From assembly GCF_024584435.1 (NCBI RefSeq), contig NZ_CP102197.1, positions 1,488,001-1,552,000 of the forward strand: 64,000 nucleotides of DNA, written 5' to 3'. Source of the DNA: Schaalia odontolytica (GTDB lineage Bacteria; Actinomycetota; Actinomycetes; Actinomycetales; Actinomycetaceae). A program made the translations under genes and the position numbers. Below are positions 55,501 to 64,000 of the stretch, in pieces; position 1 is the first letter of the stretch, and every line of letters begins with the position of its first letter. The notes under the pieces are model-generated. The model had not been told where the DNA came from. It did not search any database and worked only from the letters and a program-made list of their open reading frames with translations.

Positions 55501-56967
55501 ATGTCTCTTATCCCCATCATCGCGGGCATCTTTGCCGCGCTCATCCTCATTATTCTCTTCCTGTGGGCGAGCTTCGTGTCGGCTTCTCCGGGCGAGATCA
55601 AGGTCATCTCGGGGCCCCGCGGCCAGCGGGTCCTGCACGGCAAGACCGGTTGGAAGGTCCCGCTCCTGGAGCGCGTGGATTCCATGACGGCTTCGATGAT
55701 CTCCGTTGACGCACAGACCACCGACTTTGTTCCCACAAACGACTACATCAACGTGCGCGTGGATGCCGCCGTGAAGGTGCGTATCGCAACCGACGATCCG
55801 ACCCTGTTTCGCGCCGCGACCCGCAACTTCCTCTACAAGACGACGGCAGAGATCTCCGAGGAGGTGCGCGATACCCTCGAGGGGCACCTGCGCGCGATCA
55901 TCGGTCAGATGAAGCTGACGGACATCATCACCGACCGCGCCGCATTCTCCGAGCGCGTCCAAGAGAATGCGAAGCAGGACCTGGAGGAGATGGGCCTGGA
56001 GATCGTCGCATTCAACATCCAGAACGTCACTGACCAAAATGGCGTCATCGACAACCTGGGTATCGACAACACGGAGCAGATCCGTAAGACGGCCGCGATT
56101 GCCAAGGCGAACGCGCAGAAGGAGGTCGCCCAGGCGACCGCAGTCGCGCAGAAGGAAGCAAACGACGCCCAGGTCGCGTCCCAGCTCGAAATCGCTCAGA
56201 AGCAAACGGACCTTGCGAAGCGTCAGGCCGCCCTGAAGGTCGAGGCCGACACCGAGAAGGCAAAGGCGGATGCCGCCTACGAGATTCAGTCCCAGATCCA
56301 GCGCCGCGACATCGAGCGCGAGACGGCCCAGGCCGACATCGTCAAGCAGGAGCAGCAGGCGGTCATCAAGGAGAAGGAGGTCGTCGTCACCAAGCAGGCG
56401 CTGCAGGCTGAGGTGAACGCGAAGGCCGACGCCGACCGCTACGCTGCCGAGAAGAAGGCCGACGCCGCCCTGTACGCCCGCCAGCGTCAGGCCGAGGCGG
56501 AGGCCTTCGAGCGCACAAAGAAGGCGGACGCCGACAAGCAGGCGATGCTCGCCGAAGCTCAGGGCATTGAGGCACGCGGCCGCGCGGAGGCAAGCGCCAT
56601 CGGCGCGAAGCTGACGGCCGAGGCCGAGGGCCTGGAGAAGAAGGCCGAGGCTATGACGAAGATGAACCAGGCGGCCGTGCTGGAGATGTACTTCCGCGCG
56701 CTGCCCGAGGTTGCCCGTGCGGTCGCCGAGCCGCTCTCGAAGGTTGATTCCATCACGATGTACGGGGAGGGCAACAACGCCCAGATGGTCGGCGACATCA
56801 CGAAGTCGATCAGCCAGATCAACGCGGGATTGGGTGACTCCCTGGGTCTGAACCTGCAGCAGCTCTTCTCGGCGCTCGTGGGCGCGAAGCTGGTGTCCCC
56901 CACGATCGCCGACGCCGTGGAGGAGGGGGTTCGCGACGCCGCGGTGCCCACACCACCGCAGAAGTAG
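55501..56967 (+). CDS. Flotillin-like SPFH-domain membrane protein
   Basis: 488-residue protein that would organise membrane microdomains. N-terminal hydrophobic helix (~4-26), SPFH/band-7 domain (~30-180: FVSASPGEIKVISGP, WKVPLLERVDSMTASMISVD, TNDYINVRVDAAVKVRI), then ~210 residues of Ala/Glu/Lys/Gln coiled coil (ending GIEARGRAEASAIGAKL) and a C-terminal segment with KVDSITMYG. Close to YuaG/FloT-type flotillins, without an adjacent NfeD protein. Start ATG at 55501. Confidence 0.93.
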   Translation: MSLIPIIAGIFAALILIILFLWASFVSASPGEIKVISGPRGQRVLHGKTGWKVPLLERVDSMTASMISVDAQTTDFVPTNDYINVRVDAAVKVRIATDDPTLFRAATRNFLYKTTAEISEEVRDTLEGHLRAIIGQMKLTDIITDRAAFSERVQENAKQDLEEMGLEIVAFNIQNVTDQNGVIDNLGIDNTEQIRKTAAIAKANAQKEVAQATAVAQKEANDAQVASQLEIAQKQTDLAKRQAALKVEADTEKAKADAAYEIQSQIQRRDIERETAQADIVKQEQQAVIKEKEVVVTKQALQAEVNAKADADRYAAEKKADAALYARQRQAEAEAFERTKKADADKQAMLAEAQGIEARGRAEASAIGAKLTAEAEGLEKKAEAMTKMNQAAVLEMYFRALPEVARAVAEPLSKVDSITMYGEGNNAQMVGDITKSISQINAGLGDSLGLNLQQLFSALVGAKLVSPTIADAVEEGVRDAAVPTPPQK

Positions 56968-56995
56968 GACGGCACGAATATCCTGTTGCTGGCTT

Positions 56996-57023
56996 GGGGC
57001 GGGGTCCTTCGGGATCCCGCCCC
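56996..57023 (+). terminator. Terminator of the flotillin gene
   Basis: 12-bp stem with a TTCG-type loop (56996-57007 with 57012-57023), 28 bp after the stop. There is no gene between it and the fba terminator. Confidence 0.82.
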
Positions 57024-57161
57024 AGTGCGTTGACGGGACGAGGCCGGGGATGCATCGGCGCGAAGGACTAGCGTCGTGCGGCAGGGCGCAAATGCCGGGC
57101 CTCGGGAGGCGAAGCGGTGCTGGACGAGTCGCGTCTTGTGCTGTGCGTGAGCACACAGTAA

Positions 57162-57194
57162 GGCCGCCCGACCCCGGCGGGGGGTCGGGCGGCC
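57162..57194 (-). terminator. Terminator of fba
   Basis: Perfect 14-bp stem (57162-57175 with 57181-57194), 38 bp after the fba stop. Confidence 0.82.
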
Positions 57195-57232
57195 AGGCGC
57201 CTGAGGCCGCGAGGCGGCTATCGGCGACGTGT

Positions 57233-58258
<1,026 letters not shown>

Positions 58259-58400
58259 TTGGAGCCTCCTAATCGAGTGACAGTTGTGTCGTGTCGTATT
58301 GTCTCACAATTTGCAGGAGGCGGAAGGGGATGGAAGTCCCGTGCTCGCACCTCATCGCCGCTTCGCGCGACGAGGGAGCGGCTCACGTATCTGGCGCCGA

Positions 58401-59093
58401 TTACTCGCCTGCGGCGGTGAGGCGCGTGGCGTGGGCCCACATGACGATTGCTGCGGCGTGCCCGACGTTCATCGAACGCGTCGATCCGCGCTGCGTGACG
58501 GCAACGACGACGTCGCAGGCTGCCAGCATCTCCTCGCTCAGCCCGAGTGCCTCGGAGCCGAACACGAGGCATGCCTTGGCGGGCAGGATCGTCTCCTCCA
58601 GCGCGATCGAGTCCCGGACGTTATCCACGCCCACGATGGCCAGCCCGTGCCGCGCGCAGTGGAGGGCGAGTTCGGCTGCGTCGCGGGGGTGATCGACCGG
58701 AAGGTAGCGGTCGGTCACCATGGCGCCGCGGCGGTTCCACCGCCTGCGTCCGACAACGTGCACGCGGCGCGCGCCAAGCGCGTTCGCCGTGCGCACGATC
58801 GACCCGATGTTGAAGTCGTGGTCGAGGTTCTCGACGGCGACCTCGAAGGGGAGGCAGCGGGCGGCGACGTCCGCGCGGATCGCCTCCATCGTCCAGTACC
58901 TGTACCTATCCTCGACGTTGCGTCGGTCCCCGTGTTCCAGCAGCTCCGGGTCGTAGCGGTGGTCGACTGGCCAGGCGTGAGGGCCTCCGGGCCAGGGGCC
59001 GACCCCGACCGCGGCGCGTCCCTGGGCCTCGGGCGCCCGCCGGGCTTGGGCGCCATCCGGCGCGATGTCACACGCGTTTTCGAACTCGTTCAC
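58401..59093 (-). CDS. SpoU/TrmH-family RNA 2'-O-methyltransferase
   Basis: 230-residue SAM-dependent RNA methylase with all three SPOUT motifs: motif 1 FNIGSIVRTANALGARRVHVVG (~99-120), motif 2 CLVFGSEALGLSEEML (~180-195) and motif 3 TQRGSTRSMNVGHAAAIVMW (~202-221). A ~60-residue N-terminal part is a variable extension (rRNA/tRNA substrate binding). GTG at 59093 chosen: TAGGGT is 7 bases upstream. A longer frame would overlap the divergent gene. Substrate (tRNA Gm18 or 23S rRNA) is not decided. Confidence 0.9.
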   Translation of the reverse strand: MNEFENACDIAPDGAQARRAPEAQGRAAVGVGPWPGGPHAWPVDHRYDPELLEHGDRRNVEDRYRYWTMEAIRADVAARCLPFEVAVENLDHDFNIGSIVRTANALGARRVHVVGRRRWNRRGAMVTDRYLPVDHPRDAAELALHCARHGLAIVGVDNVRDSIALEETILPAKACLVFGSEALGLSEEMLAACDVVVAVTQRGSTRSMNVGHAAAIVMWAHATRLTAAGE

Positions 59094-59115
59094 GGATCCC
59101 ACCCTAGCGGGACCG

Positions 59116-59121
59116 TAGAAT
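59116..59121 (+). promoter_or_regulatory. -10 element for leaderless NagD-like gene
   Basis: TAGAAT, 6 bases (GGGGGC), then ATG. Confidence 0.6.
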
Positions 59122-59127
59122 GGGGGC

Positions 59128-59949
59128 ATGAGCGCACTGACAACTGCCCCGAAAGCGTTGATCGATCTCCCTCCCGTGACCGCCTGGCTCTCCGATATGG
59201 ACGGCGTGTTGGTCAAGGAGAATCGCGCGCTGCCCGGCGCGAATGAGTTCCTGGCGGCGCTGCGCGACAACGGCATGCCCTTTCTGGTTCTCACCAACAA
59301 CTCCGTTTTTACCAACCGCGACCTTTCGGCGCGCCTGGCCAACTCCGGCTTGGAGATTCCCGAGGAGAACATCTGGACGTCGGCCAACGCCACGGCAGCT
59401 TTCCTGCAGCAGCAGTCTCCCGGTTCCACCGCCTACGTGATTGGCGAGGCCGGCCTGACCACGGCAATTCACACGGCCGGATACGTGATGACCGAGACCG
59501 ATCCGGAGTACGTGGTGCTCGGCGAGGTCCGTTCCTACGACTTCCGTGCCCTGACGCAGGCAATCCGCTTCATCGAGGGCGGGGCGAAGTTCATCGCAAC
59601 GAATCCGGACGTGTCTGGCCCCTCCGACGAGGGAACCCTGCCGGCCTGCGGCGCCATCGCGGCGATGATTACGGCCGCGACCGGCCAGAAACCCTACTTT
59701 GTCGGCAAGCCGAACCCCGTCATGATCCGCGCGGGCCTGAACAAGATCGGCGCCCACTCTGAGAGCGCCGCCATGGTCGGCGACCGCATGGACACGGACG
59801 TGCGCGCCGGCGTGGAGGCGGGACTGCGCACCCACCTGGTCCTGTCGGGCTCGACGACGCGCGAGGACGTTCGCAACTATCCGTTCCGTCCCTTCGGTAT
59901 CCACGAGGGCATCGGCCAGCTCATTGAGCTGGTTGAGGCGACCCACTGA
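59128..59949 (+). CDS. HAD-family phosphatase, NagD-like
   Basis: 273-residue HAD hydrolase (class IIA). Nucleophile motif LSDMDGVLV (~21-29), LVLTNNSV (motif 2, ~53-60), KPNPVMIRAGL (motif 3 Lys, ~194-204) and VGDRMDTDVRAGVEAGLRTHLVLSG (motif 4, ~217-241). Substrates in the family are nucleotide or sugar phosphates (UMP for NagD). It is followed 27 bp later by pyrE, perhaps in one transcript, which would fit nucleotide metabolism. Confidence 0.92.
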   Translation: MSALTTAPKALIDLPPVTAWLSDMDGVLVKENRALPGANEFLAALRDNGMPFLVLTNNSVFTNRDLSARLANSGLEIPEENIWTSANATAAFLQQQSPGSTAYVIGEAGLTTAIHTAGYVMTETDPEYVVLGEVRSYDFRALTQAIRFIEGGAKFIATNPDVSGPSDEGTLPACGAIAAMITAATGQKPYFVGKPNPVMIRAGLNKIGAHSESAAMVGDRMDTDVRAGVEAGLRTHLVLSGSTTREDVRNYPFRPFGIHEGIGQLIELVEATH

Positions 59950-59976
59950 CACGCAACGACACGAGAAAGAACACCC

Positions 59977-60546
59977 ATGACCAACGATTCTCAGAAGGCT
60001 CGTCTGGCGGCCCTGGTCCAGGAGCTGTCCGTCATTCACGAGAAGGTGACCCTTGCCTCGGGCCGGGAGTCCGACTTCTACGTGGATATGCGTCGTTCGA
60101 CGCTGCACCACGAGGCGGCTCCCCTCATCGGCCACGTCATGCTGGACCTCCTGGAGGAGTCCGGCTTCGCGGTTGGCGAGGAGTACGTGGGAGTCGGCGG
60201 CCTGACGATGGGCGCGGATCCGGTCGCCACCGCGATGTTGCACGCCGCCGCCTCGCGCGGCCTGGACCTGGATGCCTTCGTCGTGCGCAAGGCAGCGAAG
60301 GATCACGGGATGAAGCGCCGCATCGAGGGGCCGGACGTGGAGGGCAAGAACGTCGTCGTCCTTGAGGACACCTCAACGACGGGCGGCTCCCCGCTTGAGG
60401 CGGCTTTCGCGCTACGTGAGGCGGGTGCCAACGTCGTCGCGGTGGCCGTCATCGTCGACCGCGCAACCGGGGCGAAGGAGCGGATCGAGGCCGAGGGCTT
60501 GCCGTACCTGTCCGCTCTGGGGCTGAGCGACATCGGCCTGGCCTAG
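59977..60546 (+). CDS. pyrE: Orotate phosphoribosyltransferase
   Basis: Makes OMP from orotate and PRPP (pyrimidine synthesis). 189 residues; ASGRESDFYVDMRRSTL (~28-44), VGVGGLTMGADPVATAML and the PRPP motif VVVLEDTSTTGGSPLEAAF (~126-144). The length and KAAKDHGMKRRIEGPD segment are of the actinobacterial/bacterial PyrE type. Other pyr genes are not nearby. ATG at 59977 with GAGAAAGAA upstream. Confidence 0.95.
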   Translation: MTNDSQKARLAALVQELSVIHEKVTLASGRESDFYVDMRRSTLHHEAAPLIGHVMLDLLEESGFAVGEEYVGVGGLTMGADPVATAMLHAAASRGLDLDAFVVRKAAKDHGMKRRIEGPDVEGKNVVVLEDTSTTGGSPLEAAFALREAGANVVAVAVIVDRATGAKERIEAEGLPYLSALGLSDIGLA

Positions 60547-60558
60547 ACGATGGCCTCG

Positions 60559-60598
60559 GGGGTGGGGTCGGGCTCGTGCGCGAACCCGACCCCACCCC
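60559..60598. terminator. Terminator after pyrE
   Basis: Perfect 14-bp stem (60559-60572 with 60585-60598), between converging pyrE and SDR genes. Confidence 0.85.
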
Positions 60599-60614
60599 GT
60601 CTCGCTCAGAGGCG

Positions 60615-61403
60615 TCACATGTGCGGGATGGCTCTCATGGCGCGCGCGGTCACCCATCGGGGAGCAATCTTCATGGCCCCCATCGCGGCCTTGTAGGCGA
60701 GCGTGGGGGTCACCTGGATACGTCCCGCGCGCACGGCGTTGAGCGCACAGGTGACGACCTCCTCGGGAGAGGCCATGAGCCACGCCGGAGTTGCCTCCAT
60801 GTCGACGCCTGCCCGCTCGAAGAAGGGGGTGTTGACGGGGCCGGGGCACACGACGGTCGCGGTGATGCCGGACCCCCGCAGCTCAGCGGCCAGGCCTTCC
60901 GTGAAGGCCACCACCCACGCCTTGTGAGCGGAGTAGGTTCCGGCTCCCGTGCGCGAGGCGACGGAGCCGACGTTCAGGATCGCGCCTCGCCCGCGCGAGC
61001 GCATCGAGATGCCTGCGTGGTGAGCGAGGATCATGACGGCACGAACCATCACGTCCACGCCCGCGAGTTCGGCCTCCAGGGTGTTGTCCAGGAAGTCTGT
61101 CCCCAATCCGAACCCGGCGTTGTTGACGAGAAGGTCAACGGGCGCAAGATCCGCCTTCTCGACGTCGGCGGGGCCTCCCACGTCAAGGCGTGAGGCAACC
61201 CTCCGGCACCCCTCGGCGGTGGACAGGTCGGCGGCGATGGTCTCCGCTCGCACCCCGGCGACGTTCGCGAGCGCTGACGCGAGCGCGCTCAACGCTTCTT
61301 CGTGGCGCGCGACGAGGACGAGATCGTGTCCGGCGGCTGCGAGCTGCCAGCAGAATTCTTCACCTATTCCGGACGTGGCTCCGGTGACGAGTGCTGTTCC
61401 CAT
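60615..61403 (-). CDS. Short-chain dehydrogenase/reductase
   Basis: 262-residue NAD(P)-dependent oxidoreductase. Cofactor motif TGATSGIGEEF (~7-17), VARHEEAL, LLVNNAGFG (~98-106), catalytic Ser in ILNVGSVASR (~145-154), Tyr-x3-Lys in GTYSAHKAWV (~158-167) and CPGPVNTPFFE (~187-197). The Arg after VA suggests NADP. Substrate unknown (classical SDR of the DltE-like 'short chain' group). ATG at 61403 with TACACT 6 bases upstream. Confidence 0.92.
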   Translation of the reverse strand: MGTALVTGATSGIGEEFCWQLAAAGHDLVLVARHEEALSALASALANVAGVRAETIAADLSTAEGCRRVASRLDVGGPADVEKADLAPVDLLVNNAGFGLGTDFLDNTLEAELAGVDVMVRAVMILAHHAGISMRSRGRGAILNVGSVASRTGAGTYSAHKAWVVAFTEGLAAELRGSGITATVVCPGPVNTPFFERAGVDMEATPAWLMASPEEVVTCALNAVRAGRIQVTPTLAYKAAMGAMKIAPRWVTARAMRAIPHM

Positions 61404-61409
61404 GGGGGC

Positions 61410-61415
61410 AGTGTA
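61410..61415 (-). promoter_or_regulatory. -10 element for leaderless SDR gene
   Basis: TACACT on the minus strand, 6 bases before the ATG. Confidence 0.5.
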
Positions 61416-61435
61416 GCTCGCAGCGTCGGGGTATC

Positions 61436-61483
61436 ACGAGGCCGGGGCGGGGATCTTCTCTCGCATCCGCGCCCCGGCCTCGT
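61436..61483 (-). terminator. Terminator of the surface-protein gene
   Basis: Perfect 14-bp stem (61436-61449 with 61470-61483) with a 20-base loop, immediately after the surface-protein stop. Confidence 0.75.
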
Positions 61484-61485
61484 CG

Positions 61486-64000
61486 TCAACGGGTGCGGAT
61501 GAGGTATCCAGCACCGCCACCCGCGAGCGCGGCCGGGACGACGAGGAGGACGAGCCAGTAGGGGCTCCAGCCCCGCGAGCGGCCCGCCTCGTTTCCCGCA
61601 GCGATGGGGACGGCGTTGGCCGCGTCCTGAGTGCCATCGACGGGTGCCTGTGCCGCGCCGCTCTGGGCGCCGTCTGTGCTCAACGCGCCGCTCTGGGCGC
61701 CGGATGTGGAGCCGTTGGCCCGGGGCGTTGCGGAAGGAGCCGCCTTGGGGGCGGTGACCGGGCTGGAGCTAGAGGACCCCGTTGAGGTCGGCGCGCCCGA
61801 GCCAACGCCGGTACGCGCGGGACTCACTCCCGCACCGGTCGTGCTCGACGTGGGGTTCGCGCCACCCGTCGCCTGTGTTCCTCCCGCACTTGCGTTGCCT
61901 CCGTTGCCTCCGTTGCTCCGAGGCGCGAGGGGGCCGCCATTGGGGGCGGGGGCCGGGAAAGGCCTCGGCGCGGGCGCGGGGTCCGGACTCGGCGTGGGGC
62001 CAGGGTCCGGGGTCGGAGCGGGGTCCGGGGTCGGTGCGGGAGTGGGCGTGGGGTCCGGGCTCGGCGTGGGGTCCGGGCTCGGCGTGGGGTCCGGAGAGGG
62101 GGCCGGGCTCGGCGTGGGGCCAGGGTCCGGGGTCGGAGCGGGGCCGGGAGAGGGCGTCGGCACGGGTTGGTCATTCCCGCCGGGCGCCGGGCGGTCTGCG
62201 TGGTGACCGGCACGCACGACAACCGTGAACGACTGGGGGGCGACGAGCGTACGCTCCCCGCTGCGTGCCCCGACCTCGATGCGGTAGGTCCCCGGCGCGC
62301 TGAACACCCAGTTGCCGTGCATGTGGGTGGCCTCGGTCGTGTGAACGACGCCGTCTGCCTTGGTCGAGTCAAAGTGCACCTTGGCCGCGCTCCCGAAGGC
62401 CCCTCCCTGGAAGAAAGCGGCACGCGCCCCCTCGGGGGCCTCGGCCAGATGCAGGGTGAGGTCAGCGCCGTCGGGGAGGGCCGCGTAGTCGATCCCCTCC
62501 GTGGACAGGCCCGGCCAGACGATGTCGCTGTTCTGGGTTTCGGGGAGCACGTAGGTCGCGCTACCAACCGGACCGAGAACGTCGTAACTGGGATCCGACA
62601 GTGACGAGGGCCGCACGAAGCGCGCGTTGGGTGCCACGGCCAGGGTCGTCGAAGACAGGGTGCGCAGCACCGAGGTGCGTGCGGCGGTCAGCGAGTCGTC
62701 CTTGACCGCCAGCCCGTAGGTAATGCCGGCGGCGGCGTTCTGCTGGGTCAGGCGCACATCCAGGTGGCCTCGCGCGATCTCGACCGGATCATTGAGGAGG
62801 GGCGAGGCAGGCGCCGGGCTGGTTCCTCCACCATTATCGGGACTGGGCGCCGGGTCGGGTGTGGGCGCCGGGTCGGGTGTGGGCGCCGGGTCTGGGGCTG
62901 GTTCCTCCGGGACAGAAGCGCCGGCACGCACGTGAAGCGTGGCGGTCAGACCCACGTGCTCGCCGACCGTGACGTCGCTGGCCTCGGCAACTGTCATGAC
63001 GGCGTCTGACAGCGGGTGGGGACGGATCGTGACGCGCATGTGCATGGGCTCGCCCTGGCACACCCCCAGGTCCTGAGCCTTCGTGTCCATGCCTCCCGCA
63101 CCCAGCGTCCCCTCCATGGAGCACCAGGGGCTGAAGTCATACTTGGACTCGAGGAACTCGATCTTATAGGTCGCGCGCAGGCTCGGGTCGGCAGCTCGCA
63201 CGGTCGCGGTGTATTGGTCGGTCGTGCCCGGTTTGAGATCGTAGGAGACATCAACGCGGCGCGACGACAGCGGCAGGCTGTCGGGATTCCACACGGGAGC
63301 GGGATCGGGGTTGGAGGGGCCGAGGAGTTGCTCGCCCGTTCCCACCGAGACCGGTTCCTTATCCCTTTGAGAGTACTGGGCGGCCTGGGAGATCCATCGG
63401 GCCGAGGAGGAATCCTGGGGAATGTAGATCGCCTGGACCGAGGCGGCATCGGCCCCGAGCAGTTCGGAGACAGTGGCACGGCCCGCCTCGACCGGCACCT
63501 CTGTGAGGAAGTAGCCGTTGACGGTGATCCACGCGCGACCGGCGTCGGTGGCCACGCCCGTGTCGATGGTGATGTCGGTGAGATGGTTGTCGCCCGGATG
63601 CTCTCGCTGCGCGTGAGGGGCGAGCGTCAGCGTGGGAACGGCTCCCTGGCCGTCCCCACGCTCGGGGCGTGCGGCGTTGTATGCGCTCGTGATGTCCTTG
63701 ATGGTGCCCTCGGAGGGGTTGGCGCCTCCAACCTGCCAGACGAGCGGGGTGAGGGGCGAGGAGTAGATCGCCTTGCCGTCGGCGCTGCGCGCCGTCATCT
63801 TGTAGGTCGCAACGTAGCGGCCCGGCTGCGTAAACGTGGTGTAGAGATGCGTATGGCGCGGGTTGTACACGCTGCGATAGGCGGTATCGTGGCTCGAGAG
63901 GAAACGATTGACGCTGTCGCCGTTGTCGATGAACATCTCCATGCGTCCCGGGCCATCAACACTCACGAGGTCAAGGGTGTAGGTGTCGCCTTCAAACTTG
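61486..64000 (-). CDS. Surface protein with actinobacterial wall repeats, partial (5' end outside window)
   Basis: At least 838 residues are present; reading continues upstream of the window. Two copies of the actinobacterial wall-repeat type (choice-of-anchor M / P_ac_wall group) are seen: [20 protein letters not shown] (upstream copy) and [20 protein letters not shown] (downstream copy). Between them are two Pro-Asp-rich linkers (PDPAPTPDP type). The C terminus ends with a TM helix and RTR tail; no LPxTG sortase signal is visible. Such proteins often accompany metal-ABC transporter genes, which may lie just outside. Export signal is outside the window. Confidence 0.82.
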   Translation of the reverse strand, partial: KFEGDTYTLDLVSVDGPGRMEMFIDNGDSVNRFLSSHDTAYRSVYNPRHTHLYTTFTQPGRYVATYKMTARSADGKAIYSSPLTPLVWQVGGANPSEGTIKDITSAYNAARPERGDGQGAVPTLTLAPHAQREHPGDNHLTDITIDTGVATDAGRAWITVNGYFLTEVPVEAGRATVSELLGADAASVQAIYIPQDSSSARWISQAAQYSQRDKEPVSVGTGEQLLGPSNPDPAPVWNPDSLPLSSRRVDVSYDLKPGTTDQYTATVRAADPSLRATYKIEFLESKYDFSPWCSMEGTLGAGGMDTKAQDLGVCQGEPMHMRVTIRPHPLSDAVMTVAEASDVTVGEHVGLTATLHVRAGASVPEEPAPDPAPTPDPAPTPDPAPSPDNGGGTSPAPASPLLNDPVEIARGHLDVRLTQQNAAAGITYGLAVKDDSLTAARTSVLRTLSSTTLAVAPNARFVRPSSLSDPSYDVLGPVGSATYVLPETQNSDIVWPGLSTEGIDYAALPDGADLTLHLAEAPEGARAAFFQGGAFGSAAKVHFDSTKADGVVHTTEATHMHGNWVFSAPGTYRIEVGARSGERTLVAPQSFTVVVRAGHHADRPAPGGNDQPVPTPSPGPAPTPDPGPTPSPAPSPDPTPSPDPTPSPDPTPTPAPTPDPAPTPDPGPTPSPDPAPAPRPFPAPAPNGGPLAPRSNGGNGGNASAGGTQATGGANPTSSTTGAGVSPARTGVGSGAPTSTGSSSSSPVTAPKAAPSATPRANGSTSGAQSGALSTDGAQSGAAQAPVDGTQDAANAVPIAAGNEAGRSRGWSPYWLVLLVVPAALAGGGAGYLIRTR
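61970..62165 (-). repeat. In-gene repeat coding Pro/Asp/Thr/Ser linker
   Basis: Tandem 18- and 24-base units built from GGGGTCCGGGCTCGGCGT-like blocks encode PTPSPDP/PTPDPAP/PTPSPAP repeats. A shorter set of the same kind lies at about 62840-62900. Copy number is likely to vary between strains. Confidence 0.8.

Noticed and set aside
55462..57156. Minus-strand open frame of 564 codons opposite flotillin
   Set aside because: Leu/Gly-rich antisense of the Ala/Lys/Glu coiled coil; no start signals.
61970..62165. Possible CRISPR-like array because of regular repeats
   Set aside because: The repeats are contiguous coding units for a Pro/Asp linker, with no spacers.

Overview
The window is GC-rich and dense in genes on both strands. 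The gene set points to a high-GC Gram-positive (Actinomycetota), most likely Actinomycetaceae such as Schaalia or Actinomyces. This rests on families I recognise, not on a database search: DUF3027 next to an actinobacterial-length cold-shock protein, DUF2520-panC-panD, DUF4032, LytR_C, a lone WXG100 protein, a c-di-AMP riboswitch before an NlpC/P60 enzyme, a groEL with CIRCE operators but no groES beside it, and an actinobacterial wall-repeat surface protein. At least 13 genes have a -10-like hexamer exactly 6 nt before the start codon, the layout of leaderless transcription.

Layout. 0-7.2 kb: galU, 5-FTHF cyclo-ligase, an mscL broken by a one-base deletion, and a 1394-residue helicase-like protein that has lost its P-loop, followed by tRNA-Arg(CCT). 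7.3-11.5 kb: universal stress protein, NlpC/P60 hydrolase under a c-di-AMP riboswitch, DtxR-type regulator, serC. 11.6-16 kb: MFS exporter, purine permease, DUF3027 and cold-shock protein. 16-19.6 kb: envelope-stress type pair (TPM-domain protein and PspA) and an NYN protein. 19.7-22.6 kb: TetR regulator divergent from a fused FAD dehydrogenase/ferredoxin-reductase-like protein, with two matching operators between them. 22.7-26.4 kb: glpK, glpF and a SorC-type regulator. 26.5-34.3 kb: lysS, then a sugar locus (PfkB kinase, GH4 glycosidase, PIG-L deacetylase, binding protein and two permeases). 34.5-41.4 kb: pantothenate genes, two PH-domain membrane proteins, a two-component system. 41.5-49.6 kb: an HD-like protein with a broken motif, WXG100, groEL, LytR_C, ung, tRNA-Thr(TGT), a DsbA-like protein and a Ser/Thr kinase. 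49.9-64 kb: an MsmK/UgpC-type ATPase, DUF4032, glycerophosphodiesterase, two proteins of unknown function, flotillin, fba, SpoU methylase, NagD-like phosphatase, pyrE, an SDR and the 3' part of a surface protein that runs off the window.

How the genes work together. The sugar locus has no ATPase of its own; the unlinked UgpC-type ATPase at 49.9 kb could energise it. Its enzyme set (deacetylase, kinase, GH4) resembles in logic the enterobacterial chitobiose (chb) pathway, with ABC import in place of a PTS. Glycerol uptake and phosphorylation (glpF, glpK) and glycerophosphodiesterase feed glycerol 3-phosphate metabolism. TPM/PspA, flotillin, NlpC/P60, PH-domain proteins and the two-component system are all envelope-related. 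No insertion sequence, prophage, CRISPR array or rRNA was seen.
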